From NCBI GenBank assembly GCA_037389465.1, contig JAZARR010000146.1, forward strand, positions 3,132,001 to 3,196,000: DNA of 64,000 nt, given 5' to 3'. This DNA comes from Baylisascaris procyonis. Lineage: Eukaryota; Nematoda; Chromadorea; Rhabditida; Ascarididae. This document shows positions 28,051 to 40,377 of the stretch, one piece after another. The notes beneath the pieces were generated by a model. That model worked only from the letters and a program-made list of their open reading frames with translations, was not told where the DNA came from and searched no databases. The translations under genes and the position numbers were made by a program. Numbering within the stretch: position 1 is the first letter of the stretch; each line of letters begins with the position of its first letter.

Positions 28051-28744
28051 CAATCGCATAAAAGTAGACACTACGAGTTGACGTAAGATGCAAATACAAA
28101 CAGAAATGAACCAGAGACGATTTTCGACGGCATCCTTCTTTCAAGAGCTGTAGCAAAGAAATTCTATTTTATTTGTTTCTGGAACCACGCGGGAAACTTT
28201 GGCGTAAAATTTTAGAACTTTCTGCCCTTATTTCCAGCCCTACTCATCACGTTTTCATTTTCTTTAAGAGAACATTATAAAGCGACCTTAATTTGCGTAA
28301 AAGTGATCGCCTTCATTTTAAACTAGACATCGGCCACCTGCATAACACTCTGAAAGAATCAAAATAGATCCTTATCAGATCAGTACGTTTCATCTTTAGC
28401 CCAAGCTCTCACATACAATGAAAAAAAACGTCCAAAGAGATGAAGAACTGCTATTGCGCATTATCTATTCGAAAAGTATCAAAACATTACTGATCAATAT
28501 ACGTTAAATTATCATTAGCTACAGTATTATATAGCATAAAAACGCATTAACTGAGGACCTCATTATCCTTTTATGTGTTACGTCCACATACCTATCGCTT
28601 ATTTTTTCACCAGAGTAGCACTTATCACGTAACGGAACTGCACAGAGATGCATAATGACATTTCGATGAGATATTTTCACAGAGCAAATGCTTTTTATAA
28701 AATCACCTATTTCAAAAAAAAAAAGATTGTTAGTGGATGCATTC

Positions 28745-28784
28745 TGTTTTTCTGTCACATATATAATTATATATGTGACAGAAA

Positions 28785-28788
<4 letters not shown>
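28745..28788. repeat. 44-bp perfect palindrome
   Basis: Two 22-base arms, the left one beginning TGTTTTTCTGTCACATATA, form an exact inverted repeat with no loop and abut the next (AT)n array. It could extrude as a cruciform or be the end of a small inverted-repeat element. Confidence 0.95.

Positions 28789-28852
<64 letters not shown>
28789..28852. repeat. (TA)n microsatellite
   Basis: About 64 bases of pure TA repeat directly following the palindrome. Confidence 0.98.
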
Positions 28853-28854
<2 letters not shown>

Positions 28855-29715
28855 CAAATATCTACTCATTCCCACAATTGTTTTTTCATTTGAATTGTGG
28901 CCATGTATATGTGAAGCGATGCGACAGTACATCACCTTTCCACTTCAGTGAATTTTGCACACCGAGCAGTAAGTAATATTAAAAGACAATAACAATAAAA
29001 TGAAATAAGGGAAACAGGAAATCACTCCCCTGGGAGGGCTGATTGAAAGCTGAAGTAAGAAGAACATAATAGCTGTCGGCTTAGAGGCACATGTAAAATC
29101 AGAAGGCCTTCCACGAAAAACACAGAAGGGATGGTGATATGTGATAAACTCTACAAAAATAAACCGGAATAACCGGTGCTCAGGAAATATGCAAATGAAA
29201 GTGCTCCATGCATGCACTGAGAACGACATCGTAGAATATAGGCTTGCCACTATTCAACGTAACGATATTGATAAAAAAGAAGCATGTGTGGTCCCAAAAT
29301 TTGAATCTCACAACCATTCGTTATTCTTAAAGATGACGTCAGCTCATTCGCTTTAAGCACCACCTGAACGTAAAGTATTCACATAAGAAAATATACAATG
29401 TCACAAAACGGGAAACGAAAAGCCACAACTCCATAACAAATCATATGATGATCGTAAATTGAAAAAGCCTATGTAGACTTTGTGATTGCGACCATTCGCA
29501 CAGCGTTTAAATGCCAACATCGACCAATCTTCAGGAATTGAAATGAAACAAACTGGTGAACGAGTTTGACGAACGTTGAACTTACTGCCTTCATGAAAAT
29601 ATTAGAGCGTGAAAAATACTCGACAACAAAATCATGCACTATCGTTACATTAACCCACGGAACGATGAACAAGCGGATGCAAACGAAGATTCTAACATGG
29701 ATTTGAAAAACGTAC

Positions 29716-29871
29716 CCGGTTATCCACTCGACCGTGTCGCGGAAGTATTCGGGAAGTCGATCAAGTCTGCTCGATTTGGCGTTTGTCGCCAGGTTGGATG
29801 CGCGTAATCGCGAAATGCCTCCTGATGAACAACGCCGCCTTGTCACGTGCCCTGCCGAAGATCTCTCTCTT
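29716..29871 (-). CDS. Possible upstream exon of the MOB2-like gene
   Basis: A GC-richer island is open for 51 codons on the minus strand. It has a candidate acceptor (GTGCTGAGCAG|A) and a strong donor (CCGG|GTACGT). It encodes a Ser/Arg-rich start followed by RLDRLPEYFRDTVEWITG. The exon ends after two bases of a codon, exactly the phase that MOB exon 2 needs, so it could be spliced as an alternative to exon 1. There is no in-frame ATG, so a further 5' exon would be required. The plus-strand frame over the same bases is also open (29734-29982), and a phase match occurs by chance one time in three. Confidence 0.4.
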
Positions 29872-30011
29872 CTGCTCAGCACGGAGAACCCAAAAAGTAA
29901 TTCCTTTCTGGCTTATGATAGACTATTCAATAATCTTCAAACTTTTAAAATAAGTGACTTAAAACAAGAGGAAGAAAGATGACCATGATGGAAGCAACTT
30001 GATGCAAGCAA

Positions 30012-30012
<1 letters not shown>

Positions 30013-30081
<69 letters not shown>
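30013..30081. repeat. (AT)n microsatellite with one interruption
   Basis: About 68 bases of AT repeat, interrupted by a single C near 30064. Confidence 0.97.
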
Positions 30082-30429
30082 ACCGAAATCCTTACATTCG
30101 AACATCCTACACATAGCAGAATTTGTGTGTTCGCACGAATTTATCTCACAAGAAGAGGGAGATAAACTAGTCACCTTTCACATTAGTCTATGCCCCCAAC
30201 GCGTCATAACAGATTAGCAGAATAACCCAACTAGTACAAGTGGTAAGAAGCGCGTTGGAGTTCGTAATAAGGAATGGGGATTCGTATTATAGTGGGAATG
30301 TCATCGATCTCGATGGTTCTCGCTATGCAAATCGTCTTCGAATAACTTATGTTCCTCCTTGGACTCAAGTACTTCCGGTCCTTATTCGCTATTGTCGTTC
30401 CGGAAACTTGATTTGCCGATCAAACTGAC

Positions 30430-33100
30430 ACGACATTTTGCGATGAAAGATCACAATAAAAAACAGTAGCAGTGATAGTAGATGCCTTAAAAGTTACATG
30501 GCACGCCAAGCAGAAGTTTTATCAAAAGACATAATAACAGTTTATCGCTTTCGAGTATATCTCGACGCAGTGGCAATATGTGGTTGGTACACCTTGTTTT
30601 TTTTTTTACTGCGCGTGAATTGTTGCTTCATTTTTTAATGTGCGGGAATGTTTTTCTTTTTTTGCGTTTAAAACGCGACAAACAAAGGAGTGAATTTTAT
30701 CACTACCTTATGAATTTTATGATGATACATCCCATTTTGCACCGATAGGTGCAAGAACTTGCTCATGAATAAAAACCTGAAGCACTTCAACGAAACAAAA
30801 CCACTAAGATATAAAGATCAGATACGATGGTAAACGATACGATTTAATCGTAGAGTGAAGATAGAATGCGATTAGCAATGCTGAACCATCGAATTCCATC
30901 CACTCTGCTGAATCATGACATCGTCATTGTGCTAATAAATGTCGATCGCTAAACTTTAAATTATTTTTTACAGCCTGTACAAGTAGGTTTATCATTTTAA
31001 TTTCCCTTCAAGTATTGGCAGTACATGCATAACATGGGAGTGATTTCTGATCTCACTGAGGCCTATCAACATAAAAACACGGGACAGGTAATAATTTCAA
31101 GATTGCTTTTTTGGTTTCCTCTCCTTGCGAGATAGACTAGCCTCAGGGCTTTTGAACTGCAAGGTTGCGATCTACAAACTTTGACCATAACATCATACTG
31201 CTCGATATAGAATAGTGTCGCCTGAGAGTATCTATACTTCATACAGCCTCAAAACGTCAAGTTATGGTAGGAGTAGGAATAGGAACATGGACCCATACGA
31301 GTGCACCTTAGCATTTTCGATACATTCAAGAGCAATTCAACTCTGAAACAATCCAACACACTAAAAGATGATGAAAGCTTAGATAAGCCACGATCGAATG
31401 CTTCGTCTTATTGACGGCTAAAATATTTTAAAAAGTGAACAGCTGGCATTAACATTAAACTCTTAACAGCAAATACAATCAACTTTCATCATAAAAAATA
31501 ACTGTGTGCTAAACAGCCAAAAAAATTTCCTCAAATTCTTTGAAAGATTTGTGTTTAAGTGATTCGAGGTTTGTGAAAGTTAAAAGCTGCAAATAACCTT
31601 TCCTGTAATATGTACTATTTGGAAATTTTCGCCAACATGTTCAAATTATCGAATATTTCTCCAAACAGCATAAACAAATGAATGCTATGAACAGAACTGT
31701 CAGGGTTATATTGCAGATTAACGCCTTGTACTTGTCAGTCTGTCTAGTTATTACACCTTGCTTTTGATATTTGTGAAAATGCCCTTCAAAAAATCTTGCC
31801 TGCACGATATCTGATGGGGTTCACTTCAAGCCCAGATTATAAAAATTATCTAATGGATTTTGCCTTTAAGCCACTCGATTATCAATCACAAATAACATCA
31901 CATAAACGCTAATCTTATCATACATTTCAAATCTTTATGTGGATTCTTTTACATCTCATTTGATATCATTTTTGAATTTGCGATGAACATAATTCATCAC
32001 AATCACAACTTATACTTCAAGAGTAAAATTCTACTAGAAACATCTTTCACAATAGTGCAACATTTAGAACAGTACAACATATGATGGCTCAAAACGGCAT
32101 CCTTTAGATAGTCCCGATCCTCTTTTTATCTTATACATACCCTACTAAGATGAGATTCACCTATATTTTATTTTCTTCCCTTAAATTTACTCTGTATAGC
32201 ACTATTGTTCATATGCGGCAAATGAGTAGGCTTTTCTCTACTTATTTAATATTATATATTCATGTAGACAATAAACTTCATCGTTATTGCCATTTTTATT
32301 CAGTTTATCGCATTACCGATTATCCAGAGCGTATGTACATTGCAATATTATGCATTTTTATAAGTGGAAATAATTTTGTCTTATTTTATCTGTAGCTATT
32401 TTTATATAAGTTTATTTCATTGCATGAGAGTAATTTTTATAGTTCTCCATATCATTACCAAAGAAAAAGCTTGTATCACTATGATAGGGAGGTATCGCTG
32501 TGAGAAAAATAAACAGTGAAAATATGAAGAACACCAAAAACAATGCCATAAAGCTTACTTCATGAGCGGGGCTAAGCCATTAACGTATCCATCAACGTCA
32601 GTGTGCCATAAGTCGTTGGCTCAATATCGCTGAAAAAGAAAAAAAAGATAAAACTATCTGATTAAAAATGCTCGCACAACAAAATAAATCAGTGACGGAG
32701 TCGGATTTTCCGTGAATATTCTTCAGCTGGGGCAGTCAAAAGATATACACCATGGAGCTGATAGAGCATCGCAAAAGCGATAGAGGTGGAACGCCTTTCT
32801 GCTCTAATCGATTTTCCCATTGCAAAAAAGAACACTACCCTCTGAATACAACTAAATTATTTCTGATAAGAATTGCACGAAACAGTGTAAGTTTAACTGT
32901 TGAGATAATGGGGACTTTTTTGAGAGTGAAAATTTAATTTAGTTGAGTGTGAATAATATGTTGCAATGATTCGTATGCGTGATGCCGTTCAAAAGTGAAG
33001 AATTTGATCAAATGCAATTCCATCCATAATCCATGACAAGTGCTTCAATCTTCATAAGTTCTACATATTGAAAGGAAATACAATAGTCAGAGGAATATTA
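30430..33100. other. AT-rich stretch, nothing identified
   Basis: Only short chance ORFs; no splice-consistent coding block or RNA gene was seen. Confidence 0.5.
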
Positions 33101-33161
33101 TTAATGTTATGCTGCGGGGAATTCCTATTCATACAAGCTGCGGTGACTGGAGCTTTAATTC

Positions 33162-33266
33162 GTGGAGGGTACCAAGGAGGCGGGGGAAAGGATCCTGGCG
33201 GATGATACATCCTACAGGCCTACGTTAGGCGAGGAAATCTATGAGGCGTATATGCGAAGCGCATAG
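33162..33266 (+). pseudogene. Short GC-rich coding-like fragment
   Basis: A GC-rich island reads VEGTKEAGERILADDTSYRP then EEIYEAYMRSA and TAG, with no acceptor in place. Other plus frames are Gly/Arg-rich. It may be a last exon or a fragment of an inserted gene copy or repeat. Confidence 0.25.
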
Positions 33267-33412
33267 ATACCGGAAACTTTTCAAATTTCTAAAGCACAGC
33301 AACGAGATTCAAGTTGGCTTCTACCGATTCTAGGACAACAAGCTGCTCCAAATTCCATAGTATATAGTGGTGAGTGAACAACCTGAAAACGCATTTTAAA
33401 AAAAATGCTGTA

Positions 33413-33544
33413 ATGACGTCATCCGACGATCAATCAGATGCAGACATTTCGTCGATTGTGCAAATACGGCTCAGATATAGTTCATTTGAAGTGGAATCGA
33501 CAAATCAACAGCGTCGAAGGAAAACTTCGAATCGTTTCTTCAAT
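33413..33544 (+). CDS. Possible first exon of a plus-strand gene
   Basis: The frame starts MTSSDDQSDADISSIVQIRL and continues through ESTNQQRRRKTSN to a GT donor candidate (TTCAAT|GTGCAT). It is hydrophilic and starts at an ATG, unlike the AT-rich chance frames around it. Downstream the frame runs on into hydrophobic, pyrimidine-rich sequence that looks like intron. No partner exon was found. Confidence 0.3.
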
Positions 33545-35270
33545 GTGCATCGCTTTTCGGTTATCACATGTCTGCTACTTAATCATTTTACTTGCTCGTT
33601 CTCTCTGTCGCTCTCTCCCTTTACACATATTTATCTCACTCGATTTTCTCTCCTGTTGGCAAGAAATAGCAGTTATTCGTTTCGCGGCCTCTCTACGCGT
33701 TTTGCTCCACGCCGAAAAAAAGCAGTTTTGATAGTAAGAAGTAAGGCATTGATAATGTAACTATTACCAGGTGTGCTGTCCCGTGCAGGTAATTCGCAGT
33801 TATGGACTGCAGGACTCACACCTTACCCAAGACTCATTAAGTTGGTTTAGGGAAGTTTATTTGCGAAAATGACTAAAAGACTAACTTTACACGGTTAATG
33901 ACCATCACAACACAATCCACGTTTCTTTTGTCAACAACGATCGATAGGTTGTAACGTCACTATCACTATTACATGCACAGAACAGGTTTCTTCGTCTAAT
34001 CTCTATTGCACTCTTCCCTTCCTCTTCATTTAACAGCGTGGGATAAGAACATCATATAGTGGAAGAGAAACGATATCAATTTACTTTTTCATCAAAAGGT
34101 AGGATGTTCCAAACAAGGGAAAAGGTCACGACTATGTCAAAATTTTAAATGATTATGCAAAAAGTGCTCTATTTAATCATTCCTTCTAGGGGTCACTATT
34201 GGTAATTAGCTCTCAAAACGGCGAAACACTGAATACAATACCGTTGAAAATAAAAATACGACTCTTTGAGAAGAATATTTGAATGAACCTTTTTCCACAA
34301 ACGACTGAGATATATACTCTCGGCTAATTGCTGAGGGAACCAACTTCCAGTATCAGAACGATATCAGCAATTCGAAAAAGGGATGCGTAAAGCCTTGATT
34401 TCCTGAAAAAAAAAAAAAAAAATAGAGCAGCATATAAGTTTTTCTTAGATAAAATAAACGAACTTGCAAAGTTGCGTTTTCCCCTCTAAACAAGAGAATA
34501 GCATTGATCAAGAGAACAGCAACCTGGTCATCAAAAATATTAGCATGATCATTCACAAAAACTGCTACCATAAACCCATATGTCGTATTTCTCGTTAAGT
34601 AGGATAATTCTTTCGAAAACAACACTCGCAGCCTTCTCTCGAAGATCTGAAAAAAGACATGAGCCCTCATGAATACCACATCTGCTCTTGAAAACTTGAG
34701 GAAAAAAAGACGGAATAACCGGTGTTGTTTACTAAGTTAAATAGAAACAAATAGGAGCAGTGACATTAGTTTCGTAAGTTAATACAAGTGATGAAAGCAT
34801 AGGTAATATGCAAAGGCTAGGCAAGTAAATAGCCGCGAAAGTTACGTGAATGGCACGTTACCTAGGTAATATGAAACAATCTTGTGATTCAATTTTTAAA
34901 ATCAGTTAGGGGATATTTTTCTATTGGAATCATCTAGAGGCCACTTTTCCATCTTATAGCATCTAAATTCATTATAATGGCTACACTATAGAAATGATAA
35001 GACAATTAATGCAAATTACATCGTTTAAAATTAACATCACTATTGCCCTAAATGCACTGATGGGAAAAACTTGAGATGATCCTATACTAATTAACTAAAT
35101 TAGTATTTGATTGCTTATGCCTTCTATAGCAATCGGTTAAGTGAAACGGTTTGCAAGCAAAATAAGATTAAGATTGTCAACAATACATCCTGAAAATTGC
35201 ATACGGAAAAACATCCGGACAAAGGTCACCATATAATCATCCTTAGAGGTAGGTTAACTGAAGTACTAGA

Positions 35271-35765
35271 ATGAAGAACACCGCTGAAAATTCCCCACAT
35301 GAGCTCATGCGCCCGCCCCGAAATCCACGAAATCGGAGAGCGCTGCGCGACGCGACTTACATGTGCCCTGCCCACTGCGTATCGCCGGCAGATTGCAGTT
35401 GGCGTGCTGCGATGGCCGAAAACATCTTTTTGCGGGAAAACAAATCCTTTAAAGCGAACAGCTGATTCGCTTTCAATTTCGCACGTAGCCAACGTGTTTT
35501 AGGCACTCATGATGGTGCCTTTAAGCATGGTAAGGTGAAACGTGGTGTCACACTTCGAGCAGACAACTGTAATGCTGAAACGAATGCCTACGATGGAATG
35601 AAAAACTTTAAAAAAGGTATTGCGGCTTAATAAAAGGCTACTGACCACAGAATATGGCAGCCAGTTTTCACGCGAGGAATCAACTAATAAAACAACGTTT
35701 AAAGATAAGCTTGAAGAACTCGTTGTCGACATCACTCCTAAGGTCGTCTCCGTAGGCGGCCACAC
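35271..35765 (+). other. CpG-rich block and degraded ORFs upstream of the LINE
   Basis: 35270-35490 is far richer in CG than its surroundings and holds the palindrome CATGAGCTCATG. On the minus strand the frame FPQKDVFGHRSTPTAICRRY runs into a strong donor, GCACAT|GTAAGT, at 35362. At 35514-35765 the plus strand reads AFKHGKVKRGVTLRADNCNA, then in another frame EYGSQFSREESTNKTTFKDK and ELVVDITPKVVSVGG. It could be the 5' region or ORF1 of the LINE, or an older gene fragment. Confidence 0.3.
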
Positions 35766-36078
35766 GAAGAGGAAAGGTTCATGACGTCCTCAAACAAAGG
35801 TCATTTTCGTAGATGTTCGCGACGCCTATACAGGTTTTAAAACGTCCAAAACTGTTGTGAGATTCTTCGCGTTTTAATAGTGTTTTTGCTTTCGTGTCCC
35901 ATTGTGACGAATTCTATGAGGAAAGAAAGTTTGATCGGAAAACTGACTACGTCATTTAAAAGCGGCCTGCTGTTGATCAGCCCACGCTACGGAAGCAGAC
36001 TGATTATAGGGAAAAGTCAATCAAGTCGACTTTTGTGGAAGGGCTGTATAACTCTGCTGTATCAGCCCAGCTGGAGAC

Positions 36079-38800
36079 ATGATCCTGGGATATACGCATG
36101 ACAGCCGGGATGTGTTCCCCATGAAGAGGGAACGTTCACTAAAATATACCCCTTTTTTTAGCTCCCCACGGTTACCGACTAACAACTTTAGGATGCATGC
36201 AACGCAGCACAGTAAAAATTTCTGTTGTACTTATATCAACGCATGTAGTACTGAAAACAGTTCTCCAGGAATGAAGGTTTTGTTAGCCAGAACAAAGCCG
36301 GATAATGTGGCTGTCACTTTTAACAATTAATTCAGTTCTTTAAGAAGGTCCTTGCTATCAAACATTCTGTTGTGATCGTGGAGCTAGAAACGAGATTATG
36401 CAAGACGAAGCAGGCAAGGTTGCTGTACCATAAATAAATACATAAAAACGGCTGAGATTGCTGCAACGTCAAAGTGCTTCGTCTACAAACTGCTCTACCC
36501 CTGAAACCTTTCATCTATCATCTGCCTGCGAGCATGTGTATTTACATAGCTGCTTATGAGGAATTTATAGAAGTTATTTACATAGCCACGAAGGTCGCTG
36601 ACCTAAGCACAAGTTTCATGTTCACAGGAAACCTAATTCCATCAGCCTACTTATTGGAAACTTTTTCAGAAGCGCTGCTGTTGTTAACCTCGTGCAATAT
36701 CCTAATCTTGGCCATAAAACTGTTGACATATTTTTGAGAAACTAATATATGTTTATTCTAGCAATATTTCAGTGGCAGCAAATTCCTCAACTATTGATCA
36801 CACGAGAACCCATTATGGAATCGAAATTCCCTTTGTATAGCATAGATGAAACAACGGCAAACATGTCATGAAAAGCAATTAGGAAAAATGTGAAACTATG
36901 TTGAATCAACGCAACTGCGATGAGTGCATTCTAAATCCATCCAACCTCGGGGAAATGTAAGAGTATGCGTAATGTTACTCAAGTGTAGGCGCTGAAGAGA
37001 AGGACCACCAAGAACGGAACCACTATCGTCATAGCATGAGCGCATGGGGTGTTGGATTGGTGTTCTAAGCAACATTGAATTCGCTAAATATAATTTACTA
37101 AAATTTGCACATAAAGTGTGATATGTAACACAAGTGCGAAAGCGTTCTATAAACGGGTCAACAATATGTTAACAACGCTCTATACAGTACGCATATTGAA
37201 AAGGAACAGTGTTGACTACTCGGTTGCGGATGACCATATAAAATCTAACGTATTTAGAGAATACTTCTAATCTGTTTTCATGGAACAACAGCGTTCTGCC
37301 TGATCAAAGTGCACCATGTTACAAAGCACTTTGGTTTTGTTGATGTTTATGCTCGCTCAGCTCCCAAGGATGTTCATAAGCTCAGTAAGAAGGCCTCAAT
37401 CACGTCTTAGGGTATTACAGTGCTTTTTCTCAGTGCACCACAAAAGCAGTTTTTTGGCGTCTTAATGCCATTTTCTACGTTCCATCTTTCGTTTATCCCC
37501 TTCCCCGTCTTACAAATGTGCGTTCATTTCATCGTTGCTGAAAGGATAATCCGAAAATTCGGTAAAAAACTTTCACAGATTAGCCTAATTTATTTCATTT
37601 GTAAGGTTTTCACATATGCGATAATAGATTACTTTCTAAGAAAAGAGCGCCTAAGTAACATGTGGTTCACCTCCCCTTCTGGTTACTGCATAATGTCGCG
37701 GCGTATTTCCTGTTCAGGCGATTGGTATTTAAATGGAGTATGAAAGTTCAAACCTGAAATTGTGTATATTGATTATAAAAAGGCTTTGATGTTGTCTACA
37801 ACGAGAAGATACCCCTGAAACTGGAAAAATATAGCATCATCGGCTCTTCGCTGAAGTGCTCCAGAGCCTTCTTATATGGAAAAACTTTCAAGTAAGAAAT
37901 AGGGGATAGTTACTTCGCTCCATACTCGATTCCAGGAAGCACTTTGTGCCCTGTTTTGTTTCTCGTACACATTAACAATATTTCTCATCACATTGTGAGT
38001 AGTATCAAGATCCTTGCTGATCACCTAAAATTTAATTGTCCTTGCACGATCCTGCCCATAAATTCCATATTCTACAAAACGACCTTGGTGCGTTTATCAA
38101 ATGATCGGGATTGTAGCACTTTAATGTTTCCCATGAAAAATGTCATGTTCTTTGTTTCAGCTTCAGAAATGAATGTATTCTCAGACCAAGAATTAAAGTT
38201 CATGCTTCTACAGATGACCCCTGTGATCTTAATGATTTGATTGGCCCTGACCTTCAATGCGTATTGCAGTGTTGCGGTGTTCCACTTTTGCTGGAAAGTT
38301 CTCCGAAAAATGAGAACTATATTATTTGCGATTTGCCGCATAGATGTATAGAGCATCATCGAAAGACCTTCCATATTTAATGCCAACCCATTTTCGGATA
38401 CCCTATCCCACAATTGGTTTTCGATGCTATGTTGCAAAATGTTCAAAAACGTTTCATTCGCCCTGCTTTTCCCACAGTTTAGCATTGTTCATAACAGCTG
38501 AATTACATTGACAGGTTGGAAATCTTCAACTTAAAGTCACTAAAATATTGCATCCTCGAAGTTGACCTGATTCGTTGTTACAGAATTGTGCCCGACTTCT
38601 CTAGCATTTCGTTCTTAGAAAAGTTGCAACTTCACCTTCTTTTCACTCGACGTAGGCATCGGTTCGAGTTCGCTAAAATTGTTTCATAGAAAACAATGTT
38701 CTCGATGATCCGCAGTTTGGAATACACGAACCTTTGATACACTTCTTGCCAATATCATTACTGCATCCACTCCCTCACTTTTCAAACTGGGCTAAGTCGT
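36079..38800 (+). mobile_element. Decayed CR1/jockey-type non-LTR retrotransposon (LINE)
   Basis: Broken frames in order match the endonuclease plus reverse transcriptase polyprotein of CR1-like LINEs. The endonuclease start is MKVLLARTKPDNVAVT (36200-36320), and its GDFN-like site is FMFTGNLIPSA near 36620. The pre-RT block AFYKRVNNML and KSNVFREYF lies at 37140-37270. RT blocks are IIDYFLRKERLS (37620), EIVYIDYKKAF with a frameshift (37757-37790), GSTLCPVLFLVHINNI (37937) and ILADHLK (38010). The C-terminal part is MLQNVQKRFIRPAFPT and IFNLKSLKYCILEVDLIRCY up to 38630. The YADD-type motif reads ADHL and many stops and shifts are present, so it is dead. The 5' end may extend to 35.3 kb. Confidence 0.85.
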
Positions 38801-38809
38801 TCTGATTTT

Positions 38810-40110
38810 CATATTGTTGCTGCTCCTGTGTATTGCATCCAATGGTGGTTGATATCTGTTTACCTGGATGCTGGGCACGTTTTGCTTTCTCTCTTTTGTT
38901 GCTTTTTCCGTTGTCTACTCTGCTATTGACCCTCACGTTCATATTCATATACTTGTTTGTTTTTTTTTCAATTCGAGGTATTGGAATAAAACAAGTAAAA
39001 TAACATGCTACGTACGAATAAAATGTGGCGCTAGCTGGTAGCAACTGCGGAAAACTATTGGTAAGATTTGGGAGATATGCGGTATGGAAAAAAAGAAATA
39101 CCGCATTGTTTGGATGTGCAGATGCTCATGAGTAGAAAATCCTCGAATATGAACACTTCCTGAGGTAATTTCAAAAATTGGAGCTCATCTCTAACGTAAT
39201 CCACCTTGTTGATAAAACTTCTCACCGATGGGACTTCCTTTCAAAAAACCTGTTTTTGTTAAGTCGACAGAAATTTTTTGAAAAAAAAAAAACAGTCTTT
39301 GGTCTGCAGTTCATCTCGATGGTCTATTCTGCAGAAGCGTTTGCTCCCTAAAATAAGTAATTATTTAATCAACTCTCTTAAAAGCTTTTTAATATCGTAT
39401 AGGAGAAATTTTATGGCCTTTTGACTAAAATATAAATTTAGATAAATTGATCTAAGCTTTCACGGTAACGATAGATTATAAAAGAAAAAGTAATGGAAGA
39501 TGAGGGGGTCATCATGAAATGATTTGGACTGAGATAGGTCATTGTTGCATGAAGCACTGCCCTCTTTGCTCTAATGTGCTAACTTTGTATAATCAAATGA
39601 GTGTGGTGAAACTTTTTAAATGAACCCCATTCCCACCCCATCCCCTGTTCCTAAAGAATGTAGTTTTTAGATCAACAGGAGACGCATGAGCATCCAATGC
39701 AGTACGTAGATATCAACTAACATACTTGTTAATTTTTATTGCGTAGTTCTGCGAGCTTTATCTGCATAACAGTTTTAAAAATCGAATTAAACTGTACTCG
39801 AAAACATCTTCATTTCTTAAATATGGAAAATCAAGCAGATTTCGTCATAATATAAAGCTACTCAATGAGGTTGGGCAGGAAAAGGGGAACGAATAGGCCA
39901 AGGTTTCCCCACAGCACATCTAGCAGTAGAGATGATTTCTTTGAACCGATTTACACTTCGTCATTCAACACATTTTTACAGACACAGCTGCTGTCTGCGT
40001 TTATTTTAATGACAAGAAGAACGTCATTTGATTTCGATGCAGCATCAGTCGCTTCTCATTTTGCAATGAAGGGTAAAGCAATAAAAAAATGTGACAACTT
40101 CTTTACTTCA
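38810..40110. other. 3' flank of the LINE, one weak coding candidate
   Basis: The plus frame at 39865-40125 reads RPRFPHSTSSSRDDFFEPIY and FDFDAASVASHFAMKG. It could be an exon upstream of the Cys-rich pair at 40.1 kb, but its donors do not match that exon's phase. Confidence 0.35.
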
Positions 40111-40119
40111 TATTTCCAG

Positions 40120-40377
40120 TCTTGATTTTGATGGCCCTATCTATGAATTTTGTATGGTGCACTTCGTTGTTTATATGAGTGAAAATCTAGGATTTGAACA
40201 ATTTTTCTGCAACCAGGTAACTGCCCTATGTGAATAGACTTACCCATTCTTTCCACGCAGCTAGCTGCTTACTGTGGGCGCAACAACGAAAATTGGAAGA
40301 CCATTTATTGTCATGGAAATAAATATTTGGCCACGTCTTCAGTTTGTTTCAATGATGTTATAGAGCCACAAAAATGA
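40120..40377 (+). CDS. Cysteine-rich coding exon pair of unknown family
   Basis: Exon 40120-40216 follows a good acceptor (ATTTCCAG|T) and ends at CAG|GTAACT. A 44-nt intron ends TTTCCACGCAG, and exon 40261-40377 follows in phase 0. The product fragment reads LDFDGPIYEFCMVHFVVYMS, then FFCNQLAAYCGRNNENW and IYCHGNKYLATSSVC, ending VIEPQK and a stop. A phase-0 donor (GAT|GTTATA) could continue it instead. It lies 1.3 kb upstream of the lectin domain on the same strand and could be an N-terminal piece of that gene or a separate small gene. The upstream exon it needs was not found. Confidence 0.5.

Larger units (their letters stand above)
12310..29700. other. Long AT-rich stretch without a supported gene
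   Basis: It may be the 5' intron of the MOB2-like gene if the exon at 29.7 kb is real. It holds microsatellites and GC-slightly-richer islands at 23.1-23.7 and 27.2-27.9 kb that are open in several frames, for example LVLIDDPRIVLSTILVRFA on the minus strand ending at a GTAGAT donor near 23503. No phase-consistent chain of exons was found. Confidence 0.5.

Noticed and set aside
29164..34726. The 14-mer CGGAATAACCGGTG at about 29164 and 34712
   Set aside because: Two short copies without extended similarity; not enough to call a repeat.
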